NCBI GenBank assembly: GCA_030614505.1
Contig: JAUWTX010000008.1
Coordinates: 1 to 22,763 of the forward strand
DNA: 22,763 bases
Direction of reading: 5' to 3'
Source: Desulfuromonadales bacterium
GTDB lineage: Bacteria > Desulfobacterota > Desulfuromonadia > Desulfuromonadales > BM103
The notes beneath the pieces are model-generated. The model was not told the origin of the DNA and did not search any database. It worked only from the letters and a program-made list of their open reading frames with translations. The translations under genes were made by a program, and so were the position numbers. Shown in pieces: positions 7,069 to 14,245 of the stretch (position 1 is the stretch's first letter; every line of letters starts with the position of its first letter).

Positions 7069-7626
7069 TCAGAAGCTGTTGAGGAGGCCTGCATGAATAT
7101 CTTCGGCGATACGTTGTGAAACCAGACGTGCAGCCAGGCGCTCACCTTCAAGCTGCAGGTTCTTATTGACTGCAGCAGCATAATCCTCAGTGCGCTGCAA
7201 GTTATCCCGCCAGAGGACTTCATCACTACCCTTACGCAATAATCGTACGGAAACTTTCATTGTTGCACGATAATCCGTGATCCGATCTGTTGGACCGTAA
7301 GCAAACGCATTGCTGCTGAATTCTACAACCTCTCCTGCAAGCCTGACATCAGCCAAGGCTCGGTTTTCAGTCAACTCCACAACCCTCGACCTTGCCAGTT
7401 CGGCGACCAGAGCACTGGTGATGTAATTCTCCAGATACGGCTCCGCTGTCTGGTTTTCAAACAGCTGGATGTAGAGAACTCGCGCGTCACCGCCAACCCA
7501 GGCATCAGCAGTACTGCCCCCGTCTGTTGATGCACCGACTGGAGAAGTTGATGCCCCTGGCACATGATAACCACACCCTGCAAACAGAACAACGAAGAGA
7601 ATTAAAACAATACGCATCGGCTTCAT
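7069..7626 (-). CDS. lptE: LPS assembly lipoprotein LptE
   Basis: Outer-membrane lipoprotein that plugs and helps assemble the LptD barrel through which LPS reaches the cell surface. 'MKPMRIVLILFVVLFAGCGYH' holds the signal peptide, shown by the core 'VLILFVVLFAG' and lipobox LFAGC with lipidated Cys18. The 'CGYH' directly after the lipobox is typical of LptE. 'PYLENYITSALVAEL' and 'TDYRATMKVSVRLL' match the family's alternating fold as I know it. At 185 residues the size is normal. Its ATG overlaps the leuS stop codon (ATGA), so translation is probably coupled. A second ATG three codons in has AGGA eight bases before it and is an alternative start. Confidence 0.9.
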   Translation of the reverse strand: MKPMRIVLILFVVLFAGCGYHVPGASTSPVGASTDGGSTADAWVGGDARVLYIQLFENQTAEPYLENYITSALVAELARSRVVELTENRALADVRLAGEVVEFSSNAFAYGPTDRITDYRATMKVSVRLLRKGSDEVLWRDNLQRTEDYAAAVNKNLQLEGERLAARLVSQRIAEDIHAGLLNSF

Positions 7627-10184
7627 CCTACGACCACGTTGACAAGTCGGCCAGGCACAACAATCACCTTGCGAACAGTTTTGCCCTCAATAAAGCGAGC
7701 AACATTGGTATCTGCCAAAGCACTTGCTTCGACAGTCTCATTATCAGCATCGGCGGGTACAGTCACCTTGCCGCGGACCTTACCGTTGACTTGCACCACG
7801 ATCAGGAGAGTATCTGCAACCAGAGCCTCTTCATCCCAGACCGGCCAGCCACTCTCTTGAAGAGAATCCACATAACCAAGATTCTGCCATAACTCTTCAC
7901 AGATGTGGGGAACAAAAGGTGAAAGCAGGCGTACAACTGATTCGATCGCCTCACGTAGGACTTCCGGTGCACTTTCCTTGTCCGGAAAAGCCATTATTCC
8001 GTTGACCAGCTCCATAACGGCAGCTATCGCAGTATTGAGATGGAAACTGCCGTCGATATCCTCTGTTACTTTTTTGATCGTGCGATGGGCCAGACGACGC
8101 AACTCCCTCGCTGAAGGCTGAAGACTCGCAGCATCAACCTCAGCGACAGCCTCAATAGTTGGAAGGTTGTCGTATACCAGGCGCCAGACCCTGTTCAGAA
8201 AACGGAAACATCCTTCAACACCCTGATCGTTCCATTCAAGATCTTTTTCCGGGGGTGACGCAAACAGGGTAAAAAGGCGCGCCGTATCAGCACCATATCG
8301 TTTGATCAGACCGTCTGGATCAATAACATTTTTTTTCGACTTACTCATTTTTTCGTTGCGCCCCGAGACGACTGCCGCCTGGCAACGTGCACAACGACCA
8401 TTTTCTATCTCTTCGGGGTAGAGCCAGCCATGTTCCGGGCAAGACTGCGTCTCCATGCAAACCATCCCCTGAGTCAGCAGATTTTCAAAAGGTTCATCAA
8501 GAGAGATCATATCCAGATCACGCATAATCTTGGTCCAGAAACGGGCATAGAGGAGATGCAGGACGGCATGCTCAACTCCGCCGATGTACTGGTCCGCAGG
8601 CAACCAGTAGTCAACAGCAGATTTCTCGATGGGAGACTTGTCACAGTGCGGGCTGGCGTAACGAAGGAAATACCAGGAGCTTTCAACAAAGGTATCAAAG
8701 GTATCAGTCTCCCGTCTTGCCGGCTGGCCACATTCAGGACAAGAGGTATTAACAAAAGACTCCAGGCTTGCCAGTGGGCTACCACCCTCACCGGTAAACT
8801 TGATATCGGTCGGCAGTTTCACCGGCAGCTCTTCTTCAGAGACCGGGACCGTGCCACAATCATCACAATAGACGACAGGGATCGGCGTCCCCCAATAACG
8901 CTGCCTGGAGACCAGCCAGTCACGTATACGGTAGTTGACCGATTTCTGACCGGCACCATCAGCTTCGAGTTGTTCAGAGATTTTCTGCTTGCCCGTTTCA
9001 TTATCAAGACCGTCAAAGTTGCCGGAGTTGACCATCGTCCCCGGCCCCTCCCAGGCCTCGCTCATCGTAGCAGGACCAACAATTTCACCTTCAGGCTGAA
9101 TCACAACTTGCAGCGGCAGATCGTATTTGCGTGCAAACTCGAAATCGCGCTGGTCATGAGCAGGCACAGCCATGACAGCCCCGGTGCCGTATCCCATCAG
9201 GACAAAATTGGCCAGGAACACAGGTATTCTGGCCCCATTCACAGGGTTAATGCAGTATGAACCGGTAAAAACGCCCTCTTTCTCGTATTCGCCACTTGTT
9301 CGTTGAGTCTGGTCAGCGGCCTGTACTTTTTTGACGAACGCCTCCACCTCTTCGCTGCGCTCCGGCACGGTAAGAGTTTTTGCCAAAGGATGCTCTGGAG
9401 CCAGGCTCATGAAGGTGGCACCGAACAGAGTGTCGGGTCGTGTGGTAAAAACACGCACCGTCTCATCTTGGCCATCTACCGCAAAATCAAGCTCACAGCC
9501 CGTGCTTTTACCGATCCAGTTGCGTTGCATGGTCAGCACTGACTCAGGCCATCCAGGCAACTTACCGGTCCATTCAAGCAACTCTTCGGCATAGTTGGTG
9601 ATCCTGAAAAACCACTGATCAAGCTCTTTCTGTTCGACCTTGTTCTCGCATCGCCAGCAGCACTCATCCTCCACCTGTTCGTTGGCCAGGACCGTCTCAC
9701 ACTCCGGGCACCAATTAACAGCAGCACTTTTCTTGTATGCCAGTCCTTTTTCGAACATCTTCAGGAATATCAGTTGTTCCCAGCGATAATAATCAGGTTC
9801 ACAGGTCGCTAACTCCCTGTCCCAGTCATAGGAGAACCCCATCCTTTTAAGCTGGGTCCGCATATTGGCAATATTTTCCCGGGTCCATATCGCTGGATGT
9901 GTATCGTGCTGGATAGCAGCGTTCTCTGCAGGCATACCAAAGGCATCCCAGCCCATAGGATGGAGAACATTGTAGCCTTGCAAACGCTTGAAGCGAGCAA
10001 CAACATCACCTATTGAGTAATTCCGGACATGCCCCATATGAATACGCCCAGACGGGTACGGGAACATCTCCAGAAGATAATATTTCGGTTTGGTCTTGTC
10101 CTCAGAAACTTTCCAGGGTTGGCTTTCAGACCACTGGCGCTGAAAGCTCTGTTCAATTTCCAAAGGGTTGTAGCGTTCCTGCAT
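7623..10184 (-). CDS. leuS: Leucyl-tRNA synthetase
   Basis: Class I aminoacyl-tRNA synthetase that charges tRNA-Leu in the cytoplasm. The HIGH-type ATP site is 'PYPSGRIHMGHVRNY' (about residues 42-56). The CP1 editing domain shows 'VFTTRPDTLFGATF' and 'GYGTGAVMAVPAHDQRD', with the Asp that blocks mischarged products. The second ATP signature is 'EKMSKSKKNVIDPD' in the catalytic core, followed by 'GADTARLFTLFASPPEKDLEW'-type anticodon-side sequence, cut here to 'GADTARLFTLFASPPE'. Cys pairs 'CPEC' and 'CWRC' in the insert suggest a zinc knuckle. The 853 residues match bacterial-type LeuRS. The ATG at 10182-10184 is preceded by GGAGG and by a leader with two alternative hairpins. It overlaps lptE by four bases. 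Confidence 0.98.
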   Translation of the reverse strand: MQERYNPLEIEQSFQRQWSESQPWKVSEDKTKPKYYLLEMFPYPSGRIHMGHVRNYSIGDVVARFKRLQGYNVLHPMGWDAFGMPAENAAIQHDTHPAIWTRENIANMRTQLKRMGFSYDWDRELATCEPDYYRWEQLIFLKMFEKGLAYKKSAAVNWCPECETVLANEQVEDECCWRCENKVEQKELDQWFFRITNYAEELLEWTGKLPGWPESVLTMQRNWIGKSTGCELDFAVDGQDETVRVFTTRPDTLFGATFMSLAPEHPLAKTLTVPERSEEVEAFVKKVQAADQTQRTSGEYEKEGVFTGSYCINPVNGARIPVFLANFVLMGYGTGAVMAVPAHDQRDFEFARKYDLPLQVVIQPEGEIVGPATMSEAWEGPGTMVNSGNFDGLDNETGKQKISEQLEADGAGQKSVNYRIRDWLVSRQRYWGTPIPVVYCDDCGTVPVSEEELPVKLPTDIKFTGEGGSPLASLESFVNTSCPECGQPARRETDTFDTFVESSWYFLRYASPHCDKSPIEKSAVDYWLPADQYIGGVEHAVLHLLYARFWTKIMRDLDMISLDEPFENLLTQGMVCMETQSCPEHGWLYPEEIENGRCARCQAAVVSGRNEKMSKSKKNVIDPDGLIKRYGADTARLFTLFASPPEKDLEWNDQGVEGCFRFLNRVWRLVYDNLPTIEAVAEVDAASLQPSARELRRLAHRTIKKVTEDIDGSFHLNTAIAAVMELVNGIMAFPDKESAPEVLREAIESVVRLLSPFVPHICEELWQNLGYVDSLQESGWPVWDEEALVADTLLIVVQVNGKVRGKVTVPADADNETVEASALADTNVARFIEGKTVRKVIVVPGRLVNVVVG

Positions 10185-10188
10185 ACTT

Positions 10189-10215
10189 CCTCCACAAGGA
10201 GGCCGTCGGCCTCCT
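10189..10215 (-). promoter_or_regulatory. leuS leader with two mutually exclusive hairpins
   Basis: On the minus strand AGGAGGCCG (10207-10215) can pair with CGGCCTCCT (10197-10205), an almost loopless 9 bp palindrome. The CCTCC of its second arm (10198-10202) can instead pair with GGAGG (10189-10193), the ribosome binding site of leuS, around a four-base loop. The two pairings share bases 10198-10202 and cannot coexist. The first frees the ribosome binding site, the second hides it. Pairing is read directly; any regulatory use is inference. Confidence 0.5.
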
Positions 10216-10239
10216 GAACATCGTTACCTGAAACATGAA

Positions 10240-10257
10240 AACCGGCATAAGCCGGTT
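10240..10257 (-). terminator. Hairpin between infA and leuS
   Basis: AACCGGC (10240-10246) and GCCGGTT (10251-10257) form a perfect 7 bp stem with a four-base loop. On the minus strand it is followed by TTCATGTTT, an imperfect T-run, so it could act as a weak terminator for infA or simply as an element of the leuS leader. Confidence 0.4.
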
Positions 10258-10320
10258 ATTCTCACGGGCGAGGCGTTGGCAGTAATTCAGCACAACGCTA
10301 TCCGCCACTTGCAGAGCAAA

Positions 10321-10551
10321 TTACTTGGCGCGATAAGTAATGCGACCGCGGGTAAGATCGTAGGGCGAGAGTTCCACTGTCACCCGGTCTCCCGGCAGGA
10401 TGCGGATATAGTACTTACGCATTTTCCCGGAGATATGGGCCAGAACAACATGACCATTATCAAGCTCAACCTTGAACATTGCATTCGGCAAGGGTTCAAT
10501 AACATTACCTTCAACTTCAATTGCTTCTTCTTTCGACAAACCAGCCTCCAT
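10321..10551 (-). CDS. infA: Translation initiation factor IF-1
   Basis: Small OB-fold protein that binds the ribosomal A site during initiation. The core 'KEEAIEVEGNVIEPLPNAMF' followed by 'KVELDNGHVVLAHISGKMRK' and 'IRILPGDRVTVELSPYDLTR' then 'GRITYRAK' is IF-1 from end to end. It has 76 residues against the usual 72, the extra residues being the N-terminal 'MEAGL'. The ATG at 10549-10551 has only a weak ribosome binding site (AGAGAAA). It is located 136 bases upstream of leuS on the same strand. A TATAAA element on the minus strand within 10580-10600 could be its -10 box, but I see no matching -35. Confidence 0.97.
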   Translation of the reverse strand: MEAGLSKEEAIEVEGNVIEPLPNAMFKVELDNGHVVLAHISGKMRKYYIRILPGDRVTVELSPYDLTRGRITYRAK

Positions 10552-10627
10552 ATTTCTCTGTTTAACTTCTGATTGATGACCTTATTTTATAACTCGTCAG
10601 CATAATCTGAACTGCTTACAAAAACGT

Positions 10628-10704
10628 CTGTCATCCCCGAATGATTCTATCGGGGATCCATGCTTTAAGGTCTGGATTCCCGATTACACCCTCGGGAATG
10701 ACAG
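10628..10704. repeat. REP-like composite palindrome
   Basis: Two related modules in opposite orientation: 10628-10661 starts CTGTCATCCCCGA and ends ATCGGGGATCCA(TG); 10672-10704, read on the other strand, starts CTGTCATTCCCGA and ends ATCGGGAATCCAG. Each module is itself a hairpin (CCCCGA/TCGGGG, TCCCGA/TCGGGA), and the pair forms one long cruciform-capable palindrome followed by seven T's at 10705-10711. 'GTCATTCCCG ... CGGGAATCCAG' sequences are common intergenic repeats in many bacteria. It separates infA from the chemosensory genes and may also stop transcription. Confidence 0.7.
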
Positions 10705-10756
10705 TTTTTTTATCATGCTGAATAGTTACCTTGTTTTTCTGAAATGGCTAAAATCT

Positions 10757-11131
10757 TTATATTCCCATCAACTTTCTTACCGTCTCCAGAATCTTCATCG
10801 TCTGGATCGGCTTGGTAATATATTCATTTGCACCCAGGGCCAGGGCTCTTTCGCGATCTTCTGTGGCACCTTCCGTGGTGATAACGATAATCGGCGTTTC
10901 CTTATAATTCGGATCATTGCGAACCATACTCACCAACTTCAAACCATCCATGATCGGCATGTTGATATCTGTCAGAATCAGATCAAACTTCTGCGCGCTC
11001 AACTTTTTCAGGCCATCCACACCATCATTAGCCTCAACAATCTGGAATCCACGAATACGTTTCAGCGCAAACACGATCAACTGCCGCATTGTGGGTGAGT
11101 CTTCAACAACAAGAACCTTATATCCAGTCAT
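10757..11131 (-). CDS. cheY: CheY-type single-domain response regulator (downstream copy)
   Basis: A 124-residue lone receiver domain, phosphorylated by a CheA kinase. Key residues: acidic pair Glu10/Asp11, phospho-acceptor Asp55 in 'LTDINMP', Thr85 in 'VITTEGA' and Lys107 in 'ITKP'. It lacks any output domain, so it acts by binding a target. It is the last gene of the chemosensory locus and closely resembles the CheY at 22149-22520: both have 'TDINMP', 'NYKETP', 'TEG' and 'LGAN'. It follows a GAF protein by 59 bases, and a small hairpin (GATGGC 11153-11158 with GCCATC 11162-11167) sits just before its ribosome binding region AGAGGGG. Confidence 0.92.
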   Translation of the reverse strand: MTGYKVLVVEDSPTMRQLIVFALKRIRGFQIVEANDGVDGLKKLSAQKFDLILTDINMPIMDGLKLVSMVRNDPNYKETPIIVITTEGATEDRERALALGANEYITKPIQTMKILETVRKLMGI

Positions 11132-11190
11132 AACATCACGCCCCTCTTACCCGATGGCAACGCCATCTTAAGCCAATTTGCGAAGGCATC

Positions 11191-12021
11191 TTATTTGGTC
11201 AACAAGTCAATAAAACCCTGGATAGTCGATAATTTCCGTTCAGAATCGGAATACATCCGCGACGAGAAAACCGCCGTAGCTGCATGGCCGGCCAGCAGGG
11301 TAAAAAGTTCATAGTCGACATTGGTAAATTCATTTTTCTGCGTCAATAACTTGTAGATGACAATCACACCAATGACATGCTCTTTTATCTTAAGCGGGAT
11401 GCAGACTAACGGTTTCGTAAAGTCGCGCTCATAACCCTCCATCGAATCGATAAAGTAGTTTTCACCGGACTTGACGGCTTCACCGATGATCCCCTGACCA
11501 ATATCAATAGAAGGAAGCTCTGATGTCTCAACTCCCTCGCTGGCAACAGGTTCAAGGCGGTTGGTCTTCTCATCAAGGAGGAGCACTCCGAATTCTTCCG
11601 CACCAATCAGATTGATGGCAATTTCGAGAATGATCTGCAGGACTTCCTTGAAATCAAGTGTGGAGTGTAGCTGATAGGAAGCGATGTAGAGATTGGCGAG
11701 CATGTTATTCTCTTCCTCAATCTCAACATAGCGATTTGCAAAGTTCTGGTTTTCTTCTTCAACTTGTCTGATTTGCCCGAGGATCGTTTCTTTCTCCTGT
11801 TCCAGGGCTTCTATCTTCTTTTTCAACTCAAGAGTGTCAGGAGTCTCGGCAGCAACGTCATGGCCCTTTTCCTTGAGGGTTTCCTCTAGTTTAACGACGC
11901 GAAATCTGAGCCGCTCGTTTTCTTTGAGGAGGTCCTGAGTGAACTCAGCCCCCTTCTTGAAAACCTGCAGGAATTCGTCAGCACGACCTGCTACATCATT
12001 TTCCTCGTCATGAATACTCAC
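11191..12021 (-). CDS. Coiled-coil plus GAF domain protein
   Basis: A predicted cytoplasmic sensor or adaptor of 276 residues. Residues about 15-115 are charged and heptad-like ('EFTQDLLKENERLRFRVVKLE', here the start 'EFTQDLLKENERLRF', and 'KKKIEALEQEKETILGQI'), indicating a long coiled coil. Residues about 120-265 form a GAF domain ('ASYQLHSTLDFKEVLQIILE', 'GAEEFGVLLLDE', 'LVCIPLKIKEHVIGVIVIYK', 'LLAGHAATAVFSSRMY'). GAF domains bind small ligands or mediate dimers; no ligand can be named. I place the start at the GTG 12019-12021 because GAGGAG lies seven bases before it. A TTG two codons upstream would be too close to that site. It pairs with the cheY downstream and mirrors the partial GAF gene and cheY at 22149-22763. 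Confidence 0.85.
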   Translation of the reverse strand: MSIHDEENDVAGRADEFLQVFKKGAEFTQDLLKENERLRFRVVKLEETLKEKGHDVAAETPDTLELKKKIEALEQEKETILGQIRQVEEENQNFANRYVEIEEENNMLANLYIASYQLHSTLDFKEVLQIILEIAINLIGAEEFGVLLLDEKTNRLEPVASEGVETSELPSIDIGQGIIGEAVKSGENYFIDSMEGYERDFTKPLVCIPLKIKEHVIGVIVIYKLLTQKNEFTNVDYELFTLLAGHAATAVFSSRMYSDSERKLSTIQGFIDLLTK

Positions 12022-12107
12022 GCACAAACTCCTCAGTTATTATTCCCTTTAAAACCAGAGGATAATAACAATCCTGCCAAAAAATATCCAGAGCTAATCT
12101 GTTAAAA

Positions 12108-12197
12108 CAGGAACGCGAGACGAGGGACGAGGAAACCGGTCAGCAACAAAACCATGGTTCCGATTAAAGGTTTTGACTTCCGCGTCCCGCGTTCCTG
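12108..12197. repeat. Inverted pair of CGCGTCC-type heptamer blocks
   Basis: The left block (12108 onwards: CAGGAACGCG, then AGACGAG, GGACGAG) and right block (12181-12197: CGCGTCC, CGCGTTC, CTG) are inverted relatives of each other, with perfect ten-base ends CAGGAACGCG / CGCGTTCCTG. Both keep a 7-base period and resemble the array at 1241-1268. They lie in the roughly 200-base gap between cheB and the GAF gene, which holds no other gene. Confidence 0.65.
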
Positions 12198-12220
12198 ATT
12201 TTCAATCCCTCGCACCTACC

Positions 12221-13303
12221 TCACCGCCCATACCCGCAATGAAGCAAAACTTCCTTGTACACCGAAGGCAAAGGGACAACTCGATCAACCAAACCAGTCG
12301 CAATCGCTTCTTTCGGCATCCCGAAGACAACACAACTCTCTTCAGCCTCGGCGAAGACAGTGCCGCCATTATTTTTGATGGCATGAACGCCCATGACACC
12401 ATCATTGCCCATACCGGTGAGAACAACACCAAGCAAACGACGACCGAAAATGGTGGCAGCACTTGAAAACAGCGTGTCTACTGACGGCAAATAGCGTTGG
12501 TGTCCTTTCGGTTCAGAAACCTTGGCAACAATTTCAGTACCCTTCGGAAAAAACTCTAAGTTTTTGCCACCCGGTGCGATCAAAACTTCACCCGGTCTCA
12601 CCCTGTCGCCATTTCCCGCCTCACGAATACTGAGCGCAGAGAAACGATTGAGTCGTTCCGCAAAAGCACGCGTGAAATCTGGCGGCATATGCTGAGCAAC
12701 AGCAAAGGCAACCGGAATGTCATCCTGAATAGCAGAAAAGATATTCTGTAGCGCCGGCGGGCCGCCAGTTGATGACCCTATGACAACCATGCGAAAATCC
12801 TTGCGAACAGCGTCAGCAATAGCGCTGAGCCTGGCCGAGCGCTTCGGGGTTCTGACGCGTTGCTGACTGATGTTGTTGGTACGGGCCATAACGTTCTTCA
12901 GGTTGGCAGAAGTCACCTCCCGAACCTTCGTCAGGAGCTCCTCGCGAATATCCATCAGAATCGGCGAGACCTTGGAAGAAGGTTTAGGCACAAACTCAAC
13001 GGCCCCGAGATCGAGAGCCTTGAAGACATCTTCATCATCAGATCTGGAGGAGACAACGATGATAGGCGTGGGTTGTTTCTGCATAACGATGCGCAAGAGC
13101 GTGAAGCCGTCCATGCGCGGCATTTCCAGATCGAGAGTAATCAGATCCGGACGCAGGTCAATCACCTTACGTAAGCCCTCTTCACCATCACAGGCATAGC
13201 CGATGACTTCGACATTGGGAAGCGATTCCAGCATCTTTACTATGGTACGGCGATTAAAGGCTGAATCATCAATGACCAGCACCCTGACTTTATCGGAGTT
13301 CAT
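12221..13303 (-). CDS. cheB: Chemotaxis protein-glutamate methylesterase CheB
   Basis: Removes methyl groups from (and deamidates) receptor glutamates, giving adaptation; activated by phosphorylation from CheA. Receiver domain at about residues 5-125 with Asp12/Asp13, phospho-acceptor Asp58, Ser85-Ser86 and Lys107. After a linker, the methylesterase domain carries the catalytic triad: Ser178 in 'GSSTGGP', His205 in 'AQHMPPDF' and Asp301 in 'TGMGNDG'. The 360 residues are normal. The ATG at 13301-13303 has a GGTGAGGG ribosome binding site. Upstream is cheR, separated by a 52-base spacer that itself holds a repeat and a 19-codon frame overlapping both genes. Confidence 0.96.
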   Translation of the reverse strand: MNSDKVRVLVIDDSAFNRRTIVKMLESLPNVEVIGYACDGEEGLRKVIDLRPDLITLDLEMPRMDGFTLLRIVMQKQPTPIIVVSSRSDDEDVFKALDLGAVEFVPKPSSKVSPILMDIREELLTKVREVTSANLKNVMARTNNISQQRVRTPKRSARLSAIADAVRKDFRMVVIGSSTGGPPALQNIFSAIQDDIPVAFAVAQHMPPDFTRAFAERLNRFSALSIREAGNGDRVRPGEVLIAPGGKNLEFFPKGTEIVAKVSEPKGHQRYLPSVDTLFSSAATIFGRRLLGVVLTGMGNDGVMGVHAIKNNGGTVFAEAEESCVVFGMPKEAIATGLVDRVVPLPSVYKEVLLHCGYGR

Positions 13304-13359
13304 CTGCCCTCACCTGAATTCATGGCTCTACTTGAACTCATGCATTGCATTGAATTCAT
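13300..13359 (-). CDS. Possible 19-residue coupling ORF between cheR and cheB
   Basis: Starting at the ATG 13357-13359, this frame reads 'MNSMQCMSSSRAMNSGEGR' and stops at TGA 13300-13302. Its ATG overlaps the cheR stop codon (ATGA), and its stop overlaps the cheB start codon (ATGA), so a ribosome could pass from cheR to cheB without leaving. The frame is built from three 18-base repeats that each begin ATGA(A/G)TTCA, and cheB itself opens ATGAACTCC, a fourth copy. Either a real translational-coupling device or a by-product of duplication of the cheB start. No known protein family. Confidence 0.35.
   Translation of the reverse strand: MNSMQCMSSSRAMNSGEGR
13315..13359 (-). repeat. Three 18 bp-spaced copies of ATGAATTCA between cheR and cheB
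   Basis: On the minus strand ATGAATTCA (13351-13359), ATGAGTTCA (13333-13341) and ATGAATTCA (13315-13323) recur with an exact 18 bp period, filling almost the entire cheR-cheB spacer. The first copy contains the cheR stop codon. The cheB start (ATGAACTCC) is a diverged fourth copy 20 bases further on. Confidence 0.75.
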
Positions 13360-14237
13360 AGGGGGCCCCCGACAACCGCATTTGTGATCACAGGTTTCTG
13401 GTACACCATGTCGTGCTGGAAATGTCTCAGCTGGAAAGATGTACTGAGATTGATCAGGGACTCAGAATGGCCAAGCAACAGAAAGCCATCCGGCACCAGT
13501 CTCTGCAAGAAGTTTTCGATAACAGTCTTTTTCCCGGCCTTGTCGAAGTAGATGATGACGTTGCGACAGAAGATCACATCCATCTTTCCCAAGAGGGCAA
13601 TCCTGGCCGTATCAAACAGGTTCAGATGACTGATGGAAACCAGGTTTCTGACTTCATCCTTGATACGCGACTTCCCCTCGTGCTCAGTAAAAAATCGCAT
13701 CTTCTGCAAAGGTTCAGTGCTGCGAAAAGAGGCCTCGCCATAAATTCCTTCGCGAGCCATATGCAGAACCCGCTGGCTGATGTCTGTGCCGATAACCTCA
13801 ACCCGCCAGGACTTCAACCAGGGCTGATCAAGCAACAGCATGGCGATGGTATAAGGCTCTTCACCAGAAGAGCAACCGGCACTCCAGATACGCAGAGTCC
13901 TCTTGCCTTCCCGCTCTTTACGTTTGCGAATTTCAGGGAGGATGTCCTCAATGAAAGTCTTGAGTTGAAAATCTTCCCTGAAGAAATAAGTTTCATTGGT
14001 CGTTAACTGATCGATGACCTCGGAAAGTTCCTGGTCCTTGTTCGGGTTGTAGCGCAAAAAATAGTAATAGTCCTTAAACGTCTTCAAATTATGTTGCTGC
14101 AAACGTCTGCCTAGACGCTTTTCCAGCAGATACTTGGTATCCTCGGTGAAATTTAATCCACAATGCTGGTAGACAAAGTCCCGCAACAAGCGGAATTCAT
14201 CCGCGCTCATCTTTATGTCAGGAGTAAGAAAAAGCAT
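13356..14237 (-). CDS. cheR: Chemotaxis protein methyltransferase CheR
   Basis: Transfers methyl groups from S-adenosylmethionine to receptor glutamates. The N-terminal helical domain shows 'EFRLLRDFVYQHCGLNF' and 'KYLLEKRLGRRL'. 'LTTNETYFFRE' leads into the catalytic domain, with the SAM-binding 'IWSAGCSSGEEPYTIAM' (about residues 117-133), 'VIGTDIS', 'HLNLFD', 'DVIFCRNVIIYFD' and 'GFLLLGHSES'. The 293 residues are typical. It lies only eight bases after the HEAT-repeat gene, so the two are co-transcribed. A later ATG (10th codon) could be the start, but neither has a strong ribosome binding site. No receptor gene lies in the window, so its substrate is encoded elsewhere. Confidence 0.96.
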   Translation of the reverse strand: MLFLTPDIKMSADEFRLLRDFVYQHCGLNFTEDTKYLLEKRLGRRLQQHNLKTFKDYYYFLRYNPNKDQELSEVIDQLTTNETYFFREDFQLKTFIEDILPEIRKRKEREGKRTLRIWSAGCSSGEEPYTIAMLLLDQPWLKSWRVEVIGTDISQRVLHMAREGIYGEASFRSTEPLQKMRFFTEHEGKSRIKDEVRNLVSISHLNLFDTARIALLGKMDVIFCRNVIIYFDKAGKKTVIENFLQRLVPDGFLLLGHSESLINLSTSFQLRHFQHDMVYQKPVITNAVVGGPL

Positions 14238-14245
14238 CTATTGGG

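Noticed and set aside
8430..9260. Long plus-strand open frame of 276 codons opposite leuS
   Set aside because: It is antisense to an intact, motif-complete leuS, with no family resemblance and an amino-acid make-up typical of a shadow frame.
10185..10320. T-box or tRNA between infA and leuS
   Set aside because: No T-box core (such as AGGGTGG), no cloverleaf arms and no CCA-type end could be found; only the two hairpins reported are supported.
11132..11170. Short frame (12 codons) upstream of cheY ending in an ATGA overlap with it
   Set aside because: Unlike the cheR-cheB case it has no overlap with the upstream gene, no repeat and no ribosome binding site; chance is enough to explain it.
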